A DNA stretch of 56,139 nt from Streptomyces sp. NRRL S-337 (GCF_000720175.1 NZ_JOIX01000044.1:1-56139), one strand, 5' to 3'; positions 22,932 through 31,595 are shown, counted from the stretch's first letter. Translations and numbers: made by a program. The notes: generated by a model from the letters alone, not told the origin.

Positions 22932-23996
22932 CTGTCTGCGTTGTCCGCGCGCGGCCAGCGCCAGCACCCGCCGGGCGCCGGCGACCACCGCCGCGTCCAC
23001 GAACCGCCCGTCCGCCAGCGCCTGGGCCCCGCCCTCCGCGGCGGCCGCCCGGACGATCTCCGCCGCCGCCTCGATCTCCTCCGGCGAGGGGAGGTGGGCC
23101 GCTTCGATGACCGGCAGCTGGCGCGGATGGATCGCCGCCCGGCCCAGGAACCCCATCGCCCGGCCCTGGGCGCAGGACCGGGCCAGTCCCTCCAGGTCGT
23201 GCACGTCCGGGTAGACCGACTGCGGCGGCGGCGCCAGCCCGGCCGCCCGGGCGGCGACCACGGCCCGGCTGCGGGGCCAGGCCAGCCCCGCCTCGTCCCG
23301 TACCCCCAGCTCCGCCGCCAGGTCCGCCTCGCCGAGCGCGATCCCGCGCAGCGCCGGGTGGGCGGTGGCGATGACGAAGGCGTGCTCGATGCCGAGGGCG
23401 GATTCCAGCAGGGCGTAGAGCGCGGGGGTGGCGGGCAGTGCGCGGGTGGCCCGGCCGGCCGCGGGGGTGAGGGTGGCGGTGGCCGTGCCGGGGCCGGGCC
23501 GGACGGTGCGGGGGCCGCGGGCGGTGCGTCCGGCCGCGAGCCGGCCGGTGAGGGCGGGCGCGGCCAGCGGGGTGGCGACCGGTTCCGCGAACCGTTCGCC
23601 GGCCGGCCCGCCGAGCGGCCCGGCGGCCGTCGTGGCCCAGCCCGCGGCCCGGCGGATGTCGGCCGGCCCCTGCACCTTGGGCAGCCGCAGCCCGGCCAGC
23701 CCCGGCAGCGCGGCGAGGGTGCGGATCTCGTGCTCGGCGAGCGGACCGTCCAGCGCGTTGACGCGGACGTGCACCGGCGCCGGGCCCGGCGCCGGGTCGC
23801 TCAGCAGCTCGGCGGTGGCCCGCAGCGCGTACTCCTTGCGGTCCGGGGCGACCGCGTCCTCCAGGTCGAGCACCACCACGTCGGCCCCGCAGCCGAGCGC
23901 CTTGGCGACCGTCCCGGGCCGGTCACCGGGCACATAGAGCCAGGTCAGCGGCGTCGCGGCGGGGGCCTCCTGGGGCGTCGGCAAGGGCTTGGTCAC
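22929..23996 (-). CDS. CitE/HpcH-like CoA-ester lyase
   Basis: A 355-residue member of the HpcH/HpaI and citrate lyase beta family, whose members cleave citryl-, malyl- or citramalyl-CoA by retro-aldol reaction. The start WLYVPGDRPGTVAKALGCGA, DLEDAV, HVRVNALDG, LRLPKV, the metal-binding glutamate in ALLESALGIE and the aspartate in ALGEADLA are all present, so it should be active. Between LPKV and LLESA an Ala/Thr/Arg/Gly-rich stretch of about 55 residues is additional. It begins within the stop codon of the CoA-transferase gene (GTGA) and is the last gene of the six-gene unit. Substrate unknown. Confidence 0.85.
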   Translation of the reverse strand: MTKPLPTPQEAPAATPLTWLYVPGDRPGTVAKALGCGADVVVLDLEDAVAPDRKEYALRATAELLSDPAPGPAPVHVRVNALDGPLAEHEIRTLAALPGLAGLRLPKVQGPADIRRAAGWATTAAGPLGGPAGERFAEPVATPLAAPALTGRLAAGRTARGPRTVRPGPGTATATLTPAAGRATRALPATPALYALLESALGIEHAFVIATAHPALRGIALGEADLAAELGVRDEAGLAWPRSRAVVAARAAGLAPPPQSVYPDVHDLEGLARSCAQGRAMGFLGRAAIHPRQLPVIEAAHLPSPEEIEAAAEIVRAAAAEGGAQALADGRFVDAAVVAGARRVLALAARGQRRQ

Positions 23997-25252
23997 AGCG
24001 CGCCCGCCTCCCGGAGTCCGCTGATCTCCGCTTCGTCCAGGCCGAGGGCGGCCAGTACCCCGTCGGTGTCCGCGCCGTGCGGGCGGCCGGCCCACCGGAT
24101 GGCGCCCGGGGTTTCGGACAGCCGGAAGAGGACGTTCTGCATCCGCAGGGGGCCGAGCTCGTCGTCCGGGACCTCGGTGATCGAGCCCAGCGCCGCGTAC
24201 TGCGGGTCCGCCAGCACGTCCCGCACGTCGTAGACGGGCGCGATCGCCGCCTCGGCCAGTTCGAAGGCGGACAGCACCTCGTCCCGGTCGTGCCGGGCGA
24301 TCCAGTCGCCGACCGCCGCGTCCAGCTCGTCGGCGTGCCGGGCCCGGCCGGCGCCGGTCGCGAACCACGGTTCGTCGATCACCTCCGGCCGGCCGACCAG
24401 CCGCATCACCCGTTCCGCGACCGACTCGGCGGACGTGGAGACCGCGACCCAGGAGCCGTCGGCGGTGCGGTAGGTGTTGCGCGGGGCGACGTTGGCGGAC
24501 CGGTTGCCGGTCCGCGGCTGGACGTGGCCGAGCTGGTCGTACCAGAGCGGGTGCGGGCCGAGCACGGTCAGCAGCGGTTCGATCAGCGCCAGGTCGATGA
24601 CCTGGCCGCGGCCGGTGGCCGCCCGCCCGTGCAGCGCGGCCATCACGGCGTACGCCGCGGTGAGTGCCGCGATGCCGTCGGCGAGGCCGAACGGCGGCAG
24701 GGTCGGCGGTCCGTCCGGCTCCCCGGTGATCGCCGCGAACCCGCTCATCGCCTCGGCGAGGGTGCCGAACCCGGGGCGCCGGGCGTACGGGCCGAACTGC
24801 CCGAAGCCGGTGACCCGGGCCAGCACCAGCCGCGGGTTGACCGCGGACAGCTCCGCCCAGCCCAGCCCCCATTTCTCCAGGGTCCCGGGCCGGAAGTTCT
24901 CGATGACGACGTCCGCCCCGGCGGCCAGCCGCAGCAGCACCTCCCGGCCGCCCGGATGGGAGAGGTCGAGCGTCATGGCCTTCTTGTTGCGGCCCAGCAG
25001 CTTCCACCACAGCCCGACGCCGTCCTTGGCGGGCCCGTGGCCGCGCGCGGGGTCGGGCCGGTGCGGATGCTCGACCTTGATCACCTCGGCGCCGAAGTCG
25101 CCGAGCACGGTGGCGGCCAGCGGCCCGGCGAACAGCGTGGCGAGGTCGATCACCCGCAGCCCGTCGAGCGGGCCGGGGGAGGGGGCGGCGCCCGGGTGTG
25201 CGGGCCCACCGGCCGCGGGCCGGGACATCCCGGACAGGGACGGGTCGGTCAT
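23993..25252 (-). CDS. CaiB/BaiF family III CoA-transferase
   Basis: A 419-residue family III CoA-transferase, which moves CoA between carboxylic acids via an enzyme-bound anhydride. The family N-terminus is at PLDGLRVIDLATLFAGPLAA and DFGAEVIKVEHPHRPDPAR, then GRNKKAMTLDLSHPGGREVL and VVIENFRPGTLEKWG. The nucleophilic aspartate should lie further on, at about residue 160-175. It is followed by the CitE-like lyase; such pairs serve activation and cleavage of acids such as citramalate or itaconate. Here it is joined to four ADP-ribosylglycohydrolase-like genes by four-base overlaps (ATGA and GTGA). Confidence 0.88.
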   Translation of the reverse strand: MTDPSLSGMSRPAAGGPAHPGAAPSPGPLDGLRVIDLATLFAGPLAATVLGDFGAEVIKVEHPHRPDPARGHGPAKDGVGLWWKLLGRNKKAMTLDLSHPGGREVLLRLAAGADVVIENFRPGTLEKWGLGWAELSAVNPRLVLARVTGFGQFGPYARRPGFGTLAEAMSGFAAITGEPDGPPTLPPFGLADGIAALTAAYAVMAALHGRAATGRGQVIDLALIEPLLTVLGPHPLWYDQLGHVQPRTGNRSANVAPRNTYRTADGSWVAVSTSAESVAERVMRLVGRPEVIDEPWFATGAGRARHADELDAAVGDWIARHDRDEVLSAFELAEAAIAPVYDVRDVLADPQYAALGSITEVPDDELGPLRMQNVLFRLSETPGAIRWAGRPHGADTDGVLAALGLDEAEISGLREAGAL

Positions 25253-26760
25253 GGCGCGGTTGCCTCCGGTCGGTCGGGCGAGACGCGGTCAGGGGAGACC
25301 CGGTCGGGAAGGTGAACGAGCCGGTCCGGCGGGACGACGAGCGCGGCGGTGCGGTGGGCGAGGACGTCGAAGCCGATGCCGTCCAGCCCGCCGATGCCGG
25401 TGGCGAGCCGGTTGCGCAGCGGCGCGGTCCAGCGGCCGGGCAGCGCGTCCGGCGCGCCGGCGAGCAGCCCGGTCAGCGAACCGGCGGTCGCCCCGTTGGA
25501 GTCGGTGTCCCAGCCGCCGGACACCACCCGGCAGACCGAACCGGCGAAGTCGCCGTCGGCGTGGGTCAGCGCGGCGGCCAGCAGCGCGGCGTTCGGCACC
25601 GCGTGCACCCAGTGGTAGTGGCCGTAGGTGGTGTGCAACTGGTCGACGACGGCGGCGAATCCGGCCGGTGTCCGGTCCGGCGCCTCGCAGGCCAGGGCGA
25701 TGCCGCGGCGGACCGCCCGGGCCAGCCGGGACCGCGGCGGGACCACCGAGAGCCCGGCCCGCAGCGCACCGTGCACATCGGTGCTGCCCGTCCCGGCCGC
25801 GGCCAGCGCGGCGGCCGTGAACATCGCCGCGTGGACGCCGCCCGCGGTGTGGCTGAACGTGGCGTCCCGCCAGGCCAGCGCCGCGGCGGCGGCCGGGTCG
25901 CCGGGCCGGGTCCAGCCGAAGACGTCCGCCCGGATCTGCGCGCCGATCCACTCCCGGAACGGGTTGCGGTGACGCGCGGTGTGCGGCGGCTCGATGCCGT
26001 CCAGCAGGTTGCGGTAGGCGATCCGCTCGGCGGTGAAGGTCCGCCCGGCCGGCAGCTCGTCCAGCCACAGCCGCGCCACATCGGCGGTGGTGAAGTCCGG
26101 CCCGTGCCGTTCGAGGAGCAGCAGGTTCAGCAGCGGGTAGTTGAGGTCGTCGTCCTCGGGCATCCCGTCGAGGACCCCGGCGAGCGAGGTGGCGCGGCTG
26201 CGGTGGTTCCACGGGTACCGCGCGGCCACCGCCGGATCGAGCCCCTCCTCGGTGAAGTACGAGGTCAGCGGCCAGTTCCCGGTCGCGCGGGCGAGCGCAC
26301 GGATCCCCTCCAGCGGCAGCTTCTCGACGGGCTTGCCGAGCAGGCAGCCGGCCGCCCGCCCGAGCCAGGCGGCCTCCAGCCGGGCGGCGGCCGGCCCCTC
26401 GGCGACCCTGCCGGAACGCGCCAACGGCCATGACGGACAAGCGGCCTGAATGGCCGTCAGTTCTGTCGGCTCGTCATCGGCCAACGGGCTGGGCAGCGCG
26501 GCGAGTTCGTCGAGCAGAGCGGTCGCGGGGGTGCGCAGTGCCGGGTCCGCGGGGCGGTCCGAGGCGCCTGCCCGGTCGGGTGCCGGCGCCCCGCCCGCCG
26601 ACTGCCAGCGCCGTGCGATCCGGGCCACCGCGGCCGCGTCCCGGCCGTCCTCGGCCGCCTGCCGCAGCTCGTGCCCGAGCAGGTCCTCGGGCTGCACCCA
26701 GGTCAGCCTGAGCGGTGCGGCGGGGGAGGGGCGGGCGGTGGCCGGCGCCTTCGCGGTCAC
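25249..26760 (-). CDS. ADP-ribosylglycohydrolase-family protein (paralogue 4)
   Basis: A 503-residue protein with a DraG/ARH-type domain after an N-terminal extension of about 130 residues. The domain begins LEAAWLGRAAGCLLGKPVEK, has EDDDLNYPLL at the first metal site and GGWDTDSNGATAGSLTG at the second, so both sites are present, but the first has EDDD where the others have TDDT or SDDA. The substrate is unknown. The GTG start at 26760 overlaps the stop of the upstream paralogue (GTGA) and its own stop overlaps the CoA-transferase start (ATGA). The tail repeats a PDRVS unit. Confidence 0.82.
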   Translation of the reverse strand: MTAKAPATARPSPAAPLRLTWVQPEDLLGHELRQAAEDGRDAAAVARIARRWQSAGGAPAPDRAGASDRPADPALRTPATALLDELAALPSPLADDEPTELTAIQAACPSWPLARSGRVAEGPAAARLEAAWLGRAAGCLLGKPVEKLPLEGIRALARATGNWPLTSYFTEEGLDPAVAARYPWNHRSRATSLAGVLDGMPEDDDLNYPLLNLLLLERHGPDFTTADVARLWLDELPAGRTFTAERIAYRNLLDGIEPPHTARHRNPFREWIGAQIRADVFGWTRPGDPAAAAALAWRDATFSHTAGGVHAAMFTAAALAAAGTGSTDVHGALRAGLSVVPPRSRLARAVRRGIALACEAPDRTPAGFAAVVDQLHTTYGHYHWVHAVPNAALLAAALTHADGDFAGSVCRVVSGGWDTDSNGATAGSLTGLLAGAPDALPGRWTAPLRNRLATGIGGLDGIGFDVLAHRTAALVVPPDRLVHLPDRVSPDRVSPDRPEATAP

Positions 26761-28085
26761 CGTACGCCCGCCTCCGTCATCGCCGGGATGGCCGAGATCG
26801 CGGTGAACGCCTGCTCGTGGGTGCGGGCGCGGGCCCGGTCGCGGGTGAAGATCTCGCGGGCGACGGTCGCCAGCGCCGCACCGGGGGCCTGCAGATCGAG
26901 GCGGCTGGCGCGGGCGACCTCGGCGCTCCACTCCTCCGGCACCGCCGAGGCACCGCGCAGCGCACCGGCCAGCGCGCCGCTCATCGTGGCGATCGAGTCG
27001 CAGTCCCGTCCGTAGTTGACCGAGCCCAGCACGGTGGACCGGAAGTCGCCGCCGCCGACCAGCAACATGCCCAGCGCGACGGGGAGTTCCTCGATCGCGT
27101 GCAGCCGGGAGGGGCGGCGGGCGCCGAGCGAGGGGTTGCGGTAGTCCGGGCCGACGGTGTCGAACGGGGCGACCGCCGCCCGCAGCGGGGCCGCCGCCGA
27201 CTCGTGGTCGCGCAGCGTCGCGGCGGCCTCGCAGACCGCCTCGATCGCGGCGCGGGTGCCGTCCTTCGCCAGCCGCAGGGCCTGCACGACGACCGAGGAC
27301 GGGGTGGCGTCGGGCGCGAACGCGGCGGCCACCGCCGCGGCGAACACCCCGGCCGCCTCCCGCCCGTAGGAGGACTGGTGCGCACCGGCGATGTCCAGCG
27401 CCTCGGCGTAGGCCCGGTCCGGATTACCGGCGTTGACCACGCCGACCGGCGCCATGTACATCGCCGCACCGCAGTTGACGATGTTTCCGACGCCGGCCTC
27501 GCGCGGATCGGCGTGCCCGTAGTGCAGCCGGGCCACGATCCACTTCTCGGCGAGGAAGATCCGCTGCAGCGGCAGCGCCTCGGCCTCCAGCTCCGGGATC
27601 CAGCGGGGGGTGCCGATCAGGTCCGGGACGAGGTGGTCGGCGACGTCGTAGGCGTCGAGGTGGTCGCGTACCGACTCGTAGACCCGGACCAGCGCATGGG
27701 TCATCAGGGTGTCGTCGGTGACGTGGCCGTCGCCCTTGTGGTACGGCGCGAGGGGGCGGGCGGTGCGCCAGTCGTCGTGGAACGGGCCGACGATGCCGGT
27801 GACCCGGCCGCCGTAGCGTTTGACGATCTCCTCCGGGGTCCGGCCCTCGACCGGACCACCGAGCGCGTCCCCGACCGCGGCGCCCACCAGGCAGCCGATC
27901 GCCCGGTCCTCCAGGGAGGGGGTGTCGGGCCGGACCGGCGGGGCGACCGGGGCGGCCGCGACAGGGGCGACGGGCGCGACCGGGGCGGCCGCGACAGGGG
28001 TGACGGGCAGGACCTGGGTGGCTCCGACGCCGAGGACCTCGGGTGCGCCCGGCGCCTCGGGTGCGGTGTCGCTGGTGTACGTCAT
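26757..28085 (-). CDS. ADP-ribosylglycohydrolase-family protein (paralogue 3)
   Basis: A 442-residue protein. After an Ala/Pro/Val-rich lead of about 50 residues the DraG-type domain starts EDRAIGCLVGAAVGDALGGP. The two metal-binding motifs are intact: VTDDTLMTHAL and NYGRDCDSIATMSGALAGAL. It is the most canonical of the four paralogues. The family hydrolyses N- or O-glycosidic bonds of ADP-ribosyl compounds, but substrates outside the DraG and ARH groups are poorly known. It starts inside the stop codon of paralogue 2 (ATGA). Confidence 0.85.
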   Translation of the reverse strand: MTYTSDTAPEAPGAPEVLGVGATQVLPVTPVAAAPVAPVAPVAAAPVAPPVRPDTPSLEDRAIGCLVGAAVGDALGGPVEGRTPEEIVKRYGGRVTGIVGPFHDDWRTARPLAPYHKGDGHVTDDTLMTHALVRVYESVRDHLDAYDVADHLVPDLIGTPRWIPELEAEALPLQRIFLAEKWIVARLHYGHADPREAGVGNIVNCGAAMYMAPVGVVNAGNPDRAYAEALDIAGAHQSSYGREAAGVFAAAVAAAFAPDATPSSVVVQALRLAKDGTRAAIEAVCEAAATLRDHESAAAPLRAAVAPFDTVGPDYRNPSLGARRPSRLHAIEELPVALGMLLVGGGDFRSTVLGSVNYGRDCDSIATMSGALAGALRGASAVPEEWSAEVARASRLDLQAPGAALATVAREIFTRDRARARTHEQAFTAISAIPAMTEAGVR

Positions 28086-29365
28086 GTGCGGACGAGTCCT
28101 TCCACGAGGGGGGTGGGGGAGAAGGCCCCAGCGGCCTTCGGGGCGGCTCCGGGCGGGGCCGCGGGGCCGGCGTCGGCGGGGCCTTCCGGGGCGGTCAGCT
28201 CCGCCCGGGCCAGCGCGCCGGCCAGTTCGACGAGGTCGGTGCCGGCCAGCCGGGGCAGTGCGCAGCCGGACAGCACCCGGCAGGCGTCGCGCCAGGTGCG
28301 GGGCAGCGCGGGGGCGCCGCCGAGCGCACCGGTCAGCGCCCCGGCGAGGGCGGGCGCGGAGTCGGCGACCCGGGAGAGGCAGGCGGCGGCCGGCACCGCC
28401 TCGGCGACCTGCCCGTCGGTCGCGAGCGCCAGCGCCAGGGCCACGGGGACGGTCTCGGCGGCGGCGATGCCGTAGCTGTAGACGTGGTCGACGATCTCGT
28501 GCTCCAGGACCGGCACCAGGGCGAACGCGGTGCCGGGGCGGCCGGGCCGGTCGGCGGCGTGGGTCCGGGCGAGGCGGACCGCGTGCAGGGCGTTGCGGCG
28601 GATCTCGGTGCCGTCGGGCAGCTGGGCCAGCGCGGTGTCCACCGCGCCGGACGCCGGGGCGCCACCGAGTGCGGCGGCCACCGCGGCGGCCATCGCCCGG
28701 GCCCCGTGCACCCCGTCGCCGTCCTGGGTGTAGCGCGCGTCGTACTCGGCCAGGTCCGCCGCCGCGGCCGGGTCGCCCGGGTGCACCACGGCCAGGACAG
28801 CGGCCCGGACGCACGCCGCGTCGTCGAAGAAGTGCGGGTTGTCGTGGCCGGTGGCCGGCGGCCGCAGCCCGGCGGCGAGGTTGCCGAGCCCGGCGCGCAC
28901 CGAGATCCGGGCGCGCAGCGGCAGGACGGCGGACTCCACCTCGGGCGCCCGGTCGGCGGCCGCGGCGACCTCGCTCGCCAGGGCGTTCCAGGCGAGGTCG
29001 AGAGCGGCCCGCATCCGGCGGTCCCGGCCCAGGTCGCTGAGCAGCGCCCCGGCCGCGGTCAGCACGGACCCGGCGGTGAAGGCCGCCCACTCGGCGTCGT
29101 CGGACGGGCCCAGCCGCAGCGGCTCGGGCGGCTGGTTCAGGGCGATCGGCACCGGCAGCGTGGTGGTGGCGTTCTGTTCGGCGAAGGTGTCCAGCTCGCG
29201 GGTGAGCCGCCGGGTCCACTCCGGCATCCGCGCCGCCCGGTGCCGGGCCGCGGGCCATCCGGCGGCGTCCCCCGCGGCCAGCCCGAGCAGCAGCCCCTCG
29301 ATCCGGCTGCGCGCGGCCGCGACGGGGCCGCCGGCGCCCGCCACGTTGTCCGCCCGGCCGCTCAT
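28082..29365 (-). CDS. ADP-ribosylglycohydrolase-family protein, degenerate metal site (paralogue 2)
   Basis: A 427-residue paralogue. The domain begins RSRIEGLLLGLAAGDAAGWP, in line with the family. The N-terminal metal motif reads SDDAEW instead of TDDTEY, and the C-terminal GRDxD(T/S) is replaced by SRVADSAPALAGAL, so one metal-binding aspartate is lost. It may be an inactive partner of its neighbours or use a different substrate. It overlaps paralogue 1 upstream and paralogue 3 downstream by four bases (ATGA each). Confidence 0.82.
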   Translation of the reverse strand: MSGRADNVAGAGGPVAAARSRIEGLLLGLAAGDAAGWPAARHRAARMPEWTRRLTRELDTFAEQNATTTLPVPIALNQPPEPLRLGPSDDAEWAAFTAGSVLTAAGALLSDLGRDRRMRAALDLAWNALASEVAAAADRAPEVESAVLPLRARISVRAGLGNLAAGLRPPATGHDNPHFFDDAACVRAAVLAVVHPGDPAAAADLAEYDARYTQDGDGVHGARAMAAAVAAALGGAPASGAVDTALAQLPDGTEIRRNALHAVRLARTHAADRPGRPGTAFALVPVLEHEIVDHVYSYGIAAAETVPVALALALATDGQVAEAVPAAACLSRVADSAPALAGALTGALGGAPALPRTWRDACRVLSGCALPRLAGTDLVELAGALARAELTAPEGPADAGPAAPPGAAPKAAGAFSPTPLVEGLVRT

Positions 29366-30564
29366 CCCGTGCCCACCCCGGCCGCGGCCCGGTCCGCGGG
29401 AACGGGCTCCGCCGCAGGGCTCCGGCCCGCCCCGCTCCCGTCCGCCCGGCTCTCGTCCGCCCGGCTCTCCTCCGTCCGGCCGCCGTCCGCCCCGCCCGGT
29501 GCGAGCAGCTCGGCGATGTCCAGGACGTGGTAGCCCGCCATCGACGGCAGGCAGCTGCCGCGTGCCGGGCCGATGGCCCGGGCCCACTCCTCGGGGATCG
29601 CGCCGGCCCCGCCCAGTGCTCCGGCCAGCGCCCCGGCGACCGCGGCCGTGGTGTCGGCGTCCCGGCCCATGTTGACCGCGGTCAGCACCGAGCCCCGGAA
29701 GTCGCCACGGGCCGCCGCGAACGCCCCGAAGGCCAGCCCGACCGCCTCCGGCGCCAGGTCCGTCCAGGGATAGCCGCCGACCACGACGGCGGAGCGCACC
29801 GCGCGTTCCGTGCCGAGCCGGGTGATGCCCGGATCGTGGCCGCAGCGCTGGGCCGCGCCCACCGCCCGGCGCAGCGAGCGGGCGGTCCAGGAGTCCTCCG
29901 GGACGACGGACAGCGCGGCGGCGACCACCACGTCGGTGAGCGGGGTCCCCCCGGGACCGGAGCCCGAAGGTTCCTGGGGGAGGGCGACCATCGCGGCGGC
30001 CACCCCGGCAGCCACCGCCCGGCCCCCGTAGATCCCCTCGCCGTCATGGCTGACCGTGCCGTCGATGGCGACCAGCCGGGCGGCCTCGGCGGGCCGGCCG
30101 GCCGCGAACACCCCGAACGGCGCGGCGCGCATCGCCAGCCCGTCGCTCCAGGCGTGCCGGTGCTGCGCGGAGATCGGGGCGGCCAGCCCGCGACGCAGGT
30201 TCTCCAGGGTGCCGCGCTCGCTGAACCCGGCGCCGCGGAACGGCCCCTCGTCCCGGTCGGCGATCCACTGGTGCCAGGCCGCCTCGACGTCCGCGACGGT
30301 CAGCGCCGAGCCGTGCGCGGCCAGCAGCAGCCCGGAGAAGATCGCGTACTCGGTGTCGTCGGTGCCGGCCGGGTCGTCCTCGACGTAGCCCTCGATCCGG
30401 CCCCAGCGGCGGCGGATCTGCGAGGGCTTCATGTTCTCCGCGGGGGCGCCCAGCGCATCCCCCACGGCGAGCCCGAGCAGCGCCCCGCGGGCCCGGTCAC
30501 GTACGCCGTCGCCGGCCGGGCCCGGGGCGCCCCGCTCCGGGGACGGGGGGTCCGCTGCGCTCAT
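29362..30564 (-). CDS. ADP-ribosylglycohydrolase-family protein (paralogue 1)
   Basis: A 400-residue protein and the first gene of the unit. The domain starts RARGALLGLAVGDALGAP, with intact metal motifs GTDDTEYAIF and NMGRDADTTAAVAGALAGAL. A PQEPSGSGPGGTPL stretch inside the domain is encoded by a REP-like repeat (29942-29982) that keeps the frame. The C-terminal tail repeats an ESRAD unit. The ATG at 30564 has no Shine-Dalgarno; a CATAGCACC stands directly before it. The 290 bases upstream, shared with the divergent VIT gene, should hold the promoter. Confidence 0.85.
   Translation of the reverse strand: MSAADPPSPERGAPGPAGDGVRDRARGALLGLAVGDALGAPAENMKPSQIRRRWGRIEGYVEDDPAGTDDTEYAIFSGLLLAAHGSALTVADVEAAWHQWIADRDEGPFRGAGFSERGTLENLRRGLAAPISAQHRHAWSDGLAMRAAPFGVFAAGRPAEAARLVAIDGTVSHDGEGIYGGRAVAAGVAAAMVALPQEPSGSGPGGTPLTDVVVAAALSVVPEDSWTARSLRRAVGAAQRCGHDPGITRLGTERAVRSAVVVGGYPWTDLAPEAVGLAFGAFAAARGDFRGSVLTAVNMGRDADTTAAVAGALAGALGGAGAIPEEWARAIGPARGSCLPSMAGYHVLDIAELLAPGGADGGRTEESRADESRADGSGAGRSPAAEPVPADRAAAGVGTG
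29942..29982. repeat. Second REP-like repeat, in frame in an ADP-ribosylglycohydrolase gene
   Basis: On the reverse strand it reads CTCCCCCAGGAACC, then TTCGGGCTCCGG, then TCCCGGGGGGACCCC. The outer parts match the CTYCCCCA ... GGGGRGACCCC frame of the copy in sdhB, while the centre differs. It encodes a Gly/Pro/Ser-rich loop and does not break the frame. Confidence 0.55.
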
Positions 30565-30854
30565 GGTGCTATGCGTGCCACGTGGCGCCCCCGCTCTCCT
30601 GCGCCGGGCCGCGAGGTCACCCGGTCGACGCCCCGGCGGGACGCCCGTACGGCGCCGGAAACGGGCCCGCAAGCGGCCCGATCACCGCCCGTGACCGGCC
30701 TCCCATCACCGACTTTTCGAAGAAACCGCAGGTCAGCGCGGTAAGTTCGGCCTTCCTTGCTAGCGGCGGAGGGTGATCCCCGCATAACTTCGAGGGGTTG
30801 CAGGGGGAAGTGCCGCCATCGGCCCACACCTCGCGGAAGGGAGCAGGTCCCGAT

Positions 30855-31595
30855 ATGTCCGTCATGGAGATCATGGATGCCGCGGCGCCGACGCACGTGG
30901 CGCACCGCGACAACCACACCCACCGCGACGTCAACGGCGGCTGGCTGCGCCCCGCCGTCTTCGGCGCGATGGACGGTCTGGTCTCGAACCTCGCCTTGAT
31001 GACCGGTGTCGCGGGCGGCGCGCTGTCCCAGCAGACGATCATCATCACCGGCCTCGCCGGGCTGGCCGCCGGTGCCTTCTCGATGGCCGCGGGGGAGTAC
31101 ACCTCGGTCGCCTCGCAGCGCGAGCTGGTGCAGGCCGAGCTGGACATCGAGCGGGCCGAGCTGCGCAAGCACCCCAAGGACGAGCAGGACGAGCTCGCGG
31201 CCCTCTACGAGTCCCGCGGGGTCGAGCCGGAGCTCGCCCGCAAGGTCGCCGAACAGCTTTCCCGCGACCCCGAGCAGGCGCTGGAGATCCACGCCCGCGA
31301 GGAATTGGGAATAGACCCGTCCGACCTTCCTTCCCCCGCCGTGGCCGCCATTTCTTCCTTTGGATCCTTTGCGCTGGGCGCGCTTCTGCCTGTTCTTCCT
31401 TACCTGTTGGGCGCTTCCGCGATCTGGCCCGCGGTGCTGCTCGCGCTGGTCGGACTCTTCGCCTGCGGTGCCGTCGTGGCGCGGGTGACGGCCCGCTCGT
31501 GGTGGTTCAGCGGACTGCGCCAACTCGCCCTCGGCGGCGCCGCCGCGGGTGTGACGTACCTCCTGGGAGCACTGTTCGGAACCGTCGTAGGGTGA
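30855..31595 (+). CDS. VIT/CCC1-family membrane transporter-like protein
   Basis: A 246-residue protein related to the vacuolar iron/manganese transporters VIT1 and CCC1. The first helix region has the family motif RPAVFGAMDGLVSNLALMTG (about residues 32-51), the second ITGLAGLAAGAFSMAAGEYTS, then a charged cytoplasmic domain (EIERAEL- and HPKDEQDELAALYESRG-type sequence) and three C-terminal helices ending ALGGAAAGVTYLLGALFG. It probably moves Fe or Mn out of the cytosol. The ATG at 30855 has AGGGAGCAGG upstream. Codons between about 31300 and 31415 are unusually AT-rich. Confidence 0.85.
   Translation: MSVMEIMDAAAPTHVAHRDNHTHRDVNGGWLRPAVFGAMDGLVSNLALMTGVAGGALSQQTIIITGLAGLAAGAFSMAAGEYTSVASQRELVQAELDIERAELRKHPKDEQDELAALYESRGVEPELARKVAEQLSRDPEQALEIHAREELGIDPSDLPSPAVAAISSFGSFALGALLPVLPYLLGASAIWPAVLLALVGLFACGAVVARVTARSWWFSGLRQLALGGAAAGVTYLLGALFGTVVG

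Noticed and set aside
30565..30854. Iron-regulator (DmdR/IdeR-type) box upstream of the VIT-family gene
   Set aside because: The only candidate, around AGTTCGGCCTTCCTTGCT, lacks the 19-base TTAGGTTAGGCTAACCTAA-type symmetry. No operator can be supported, and no other element was found in this gap.
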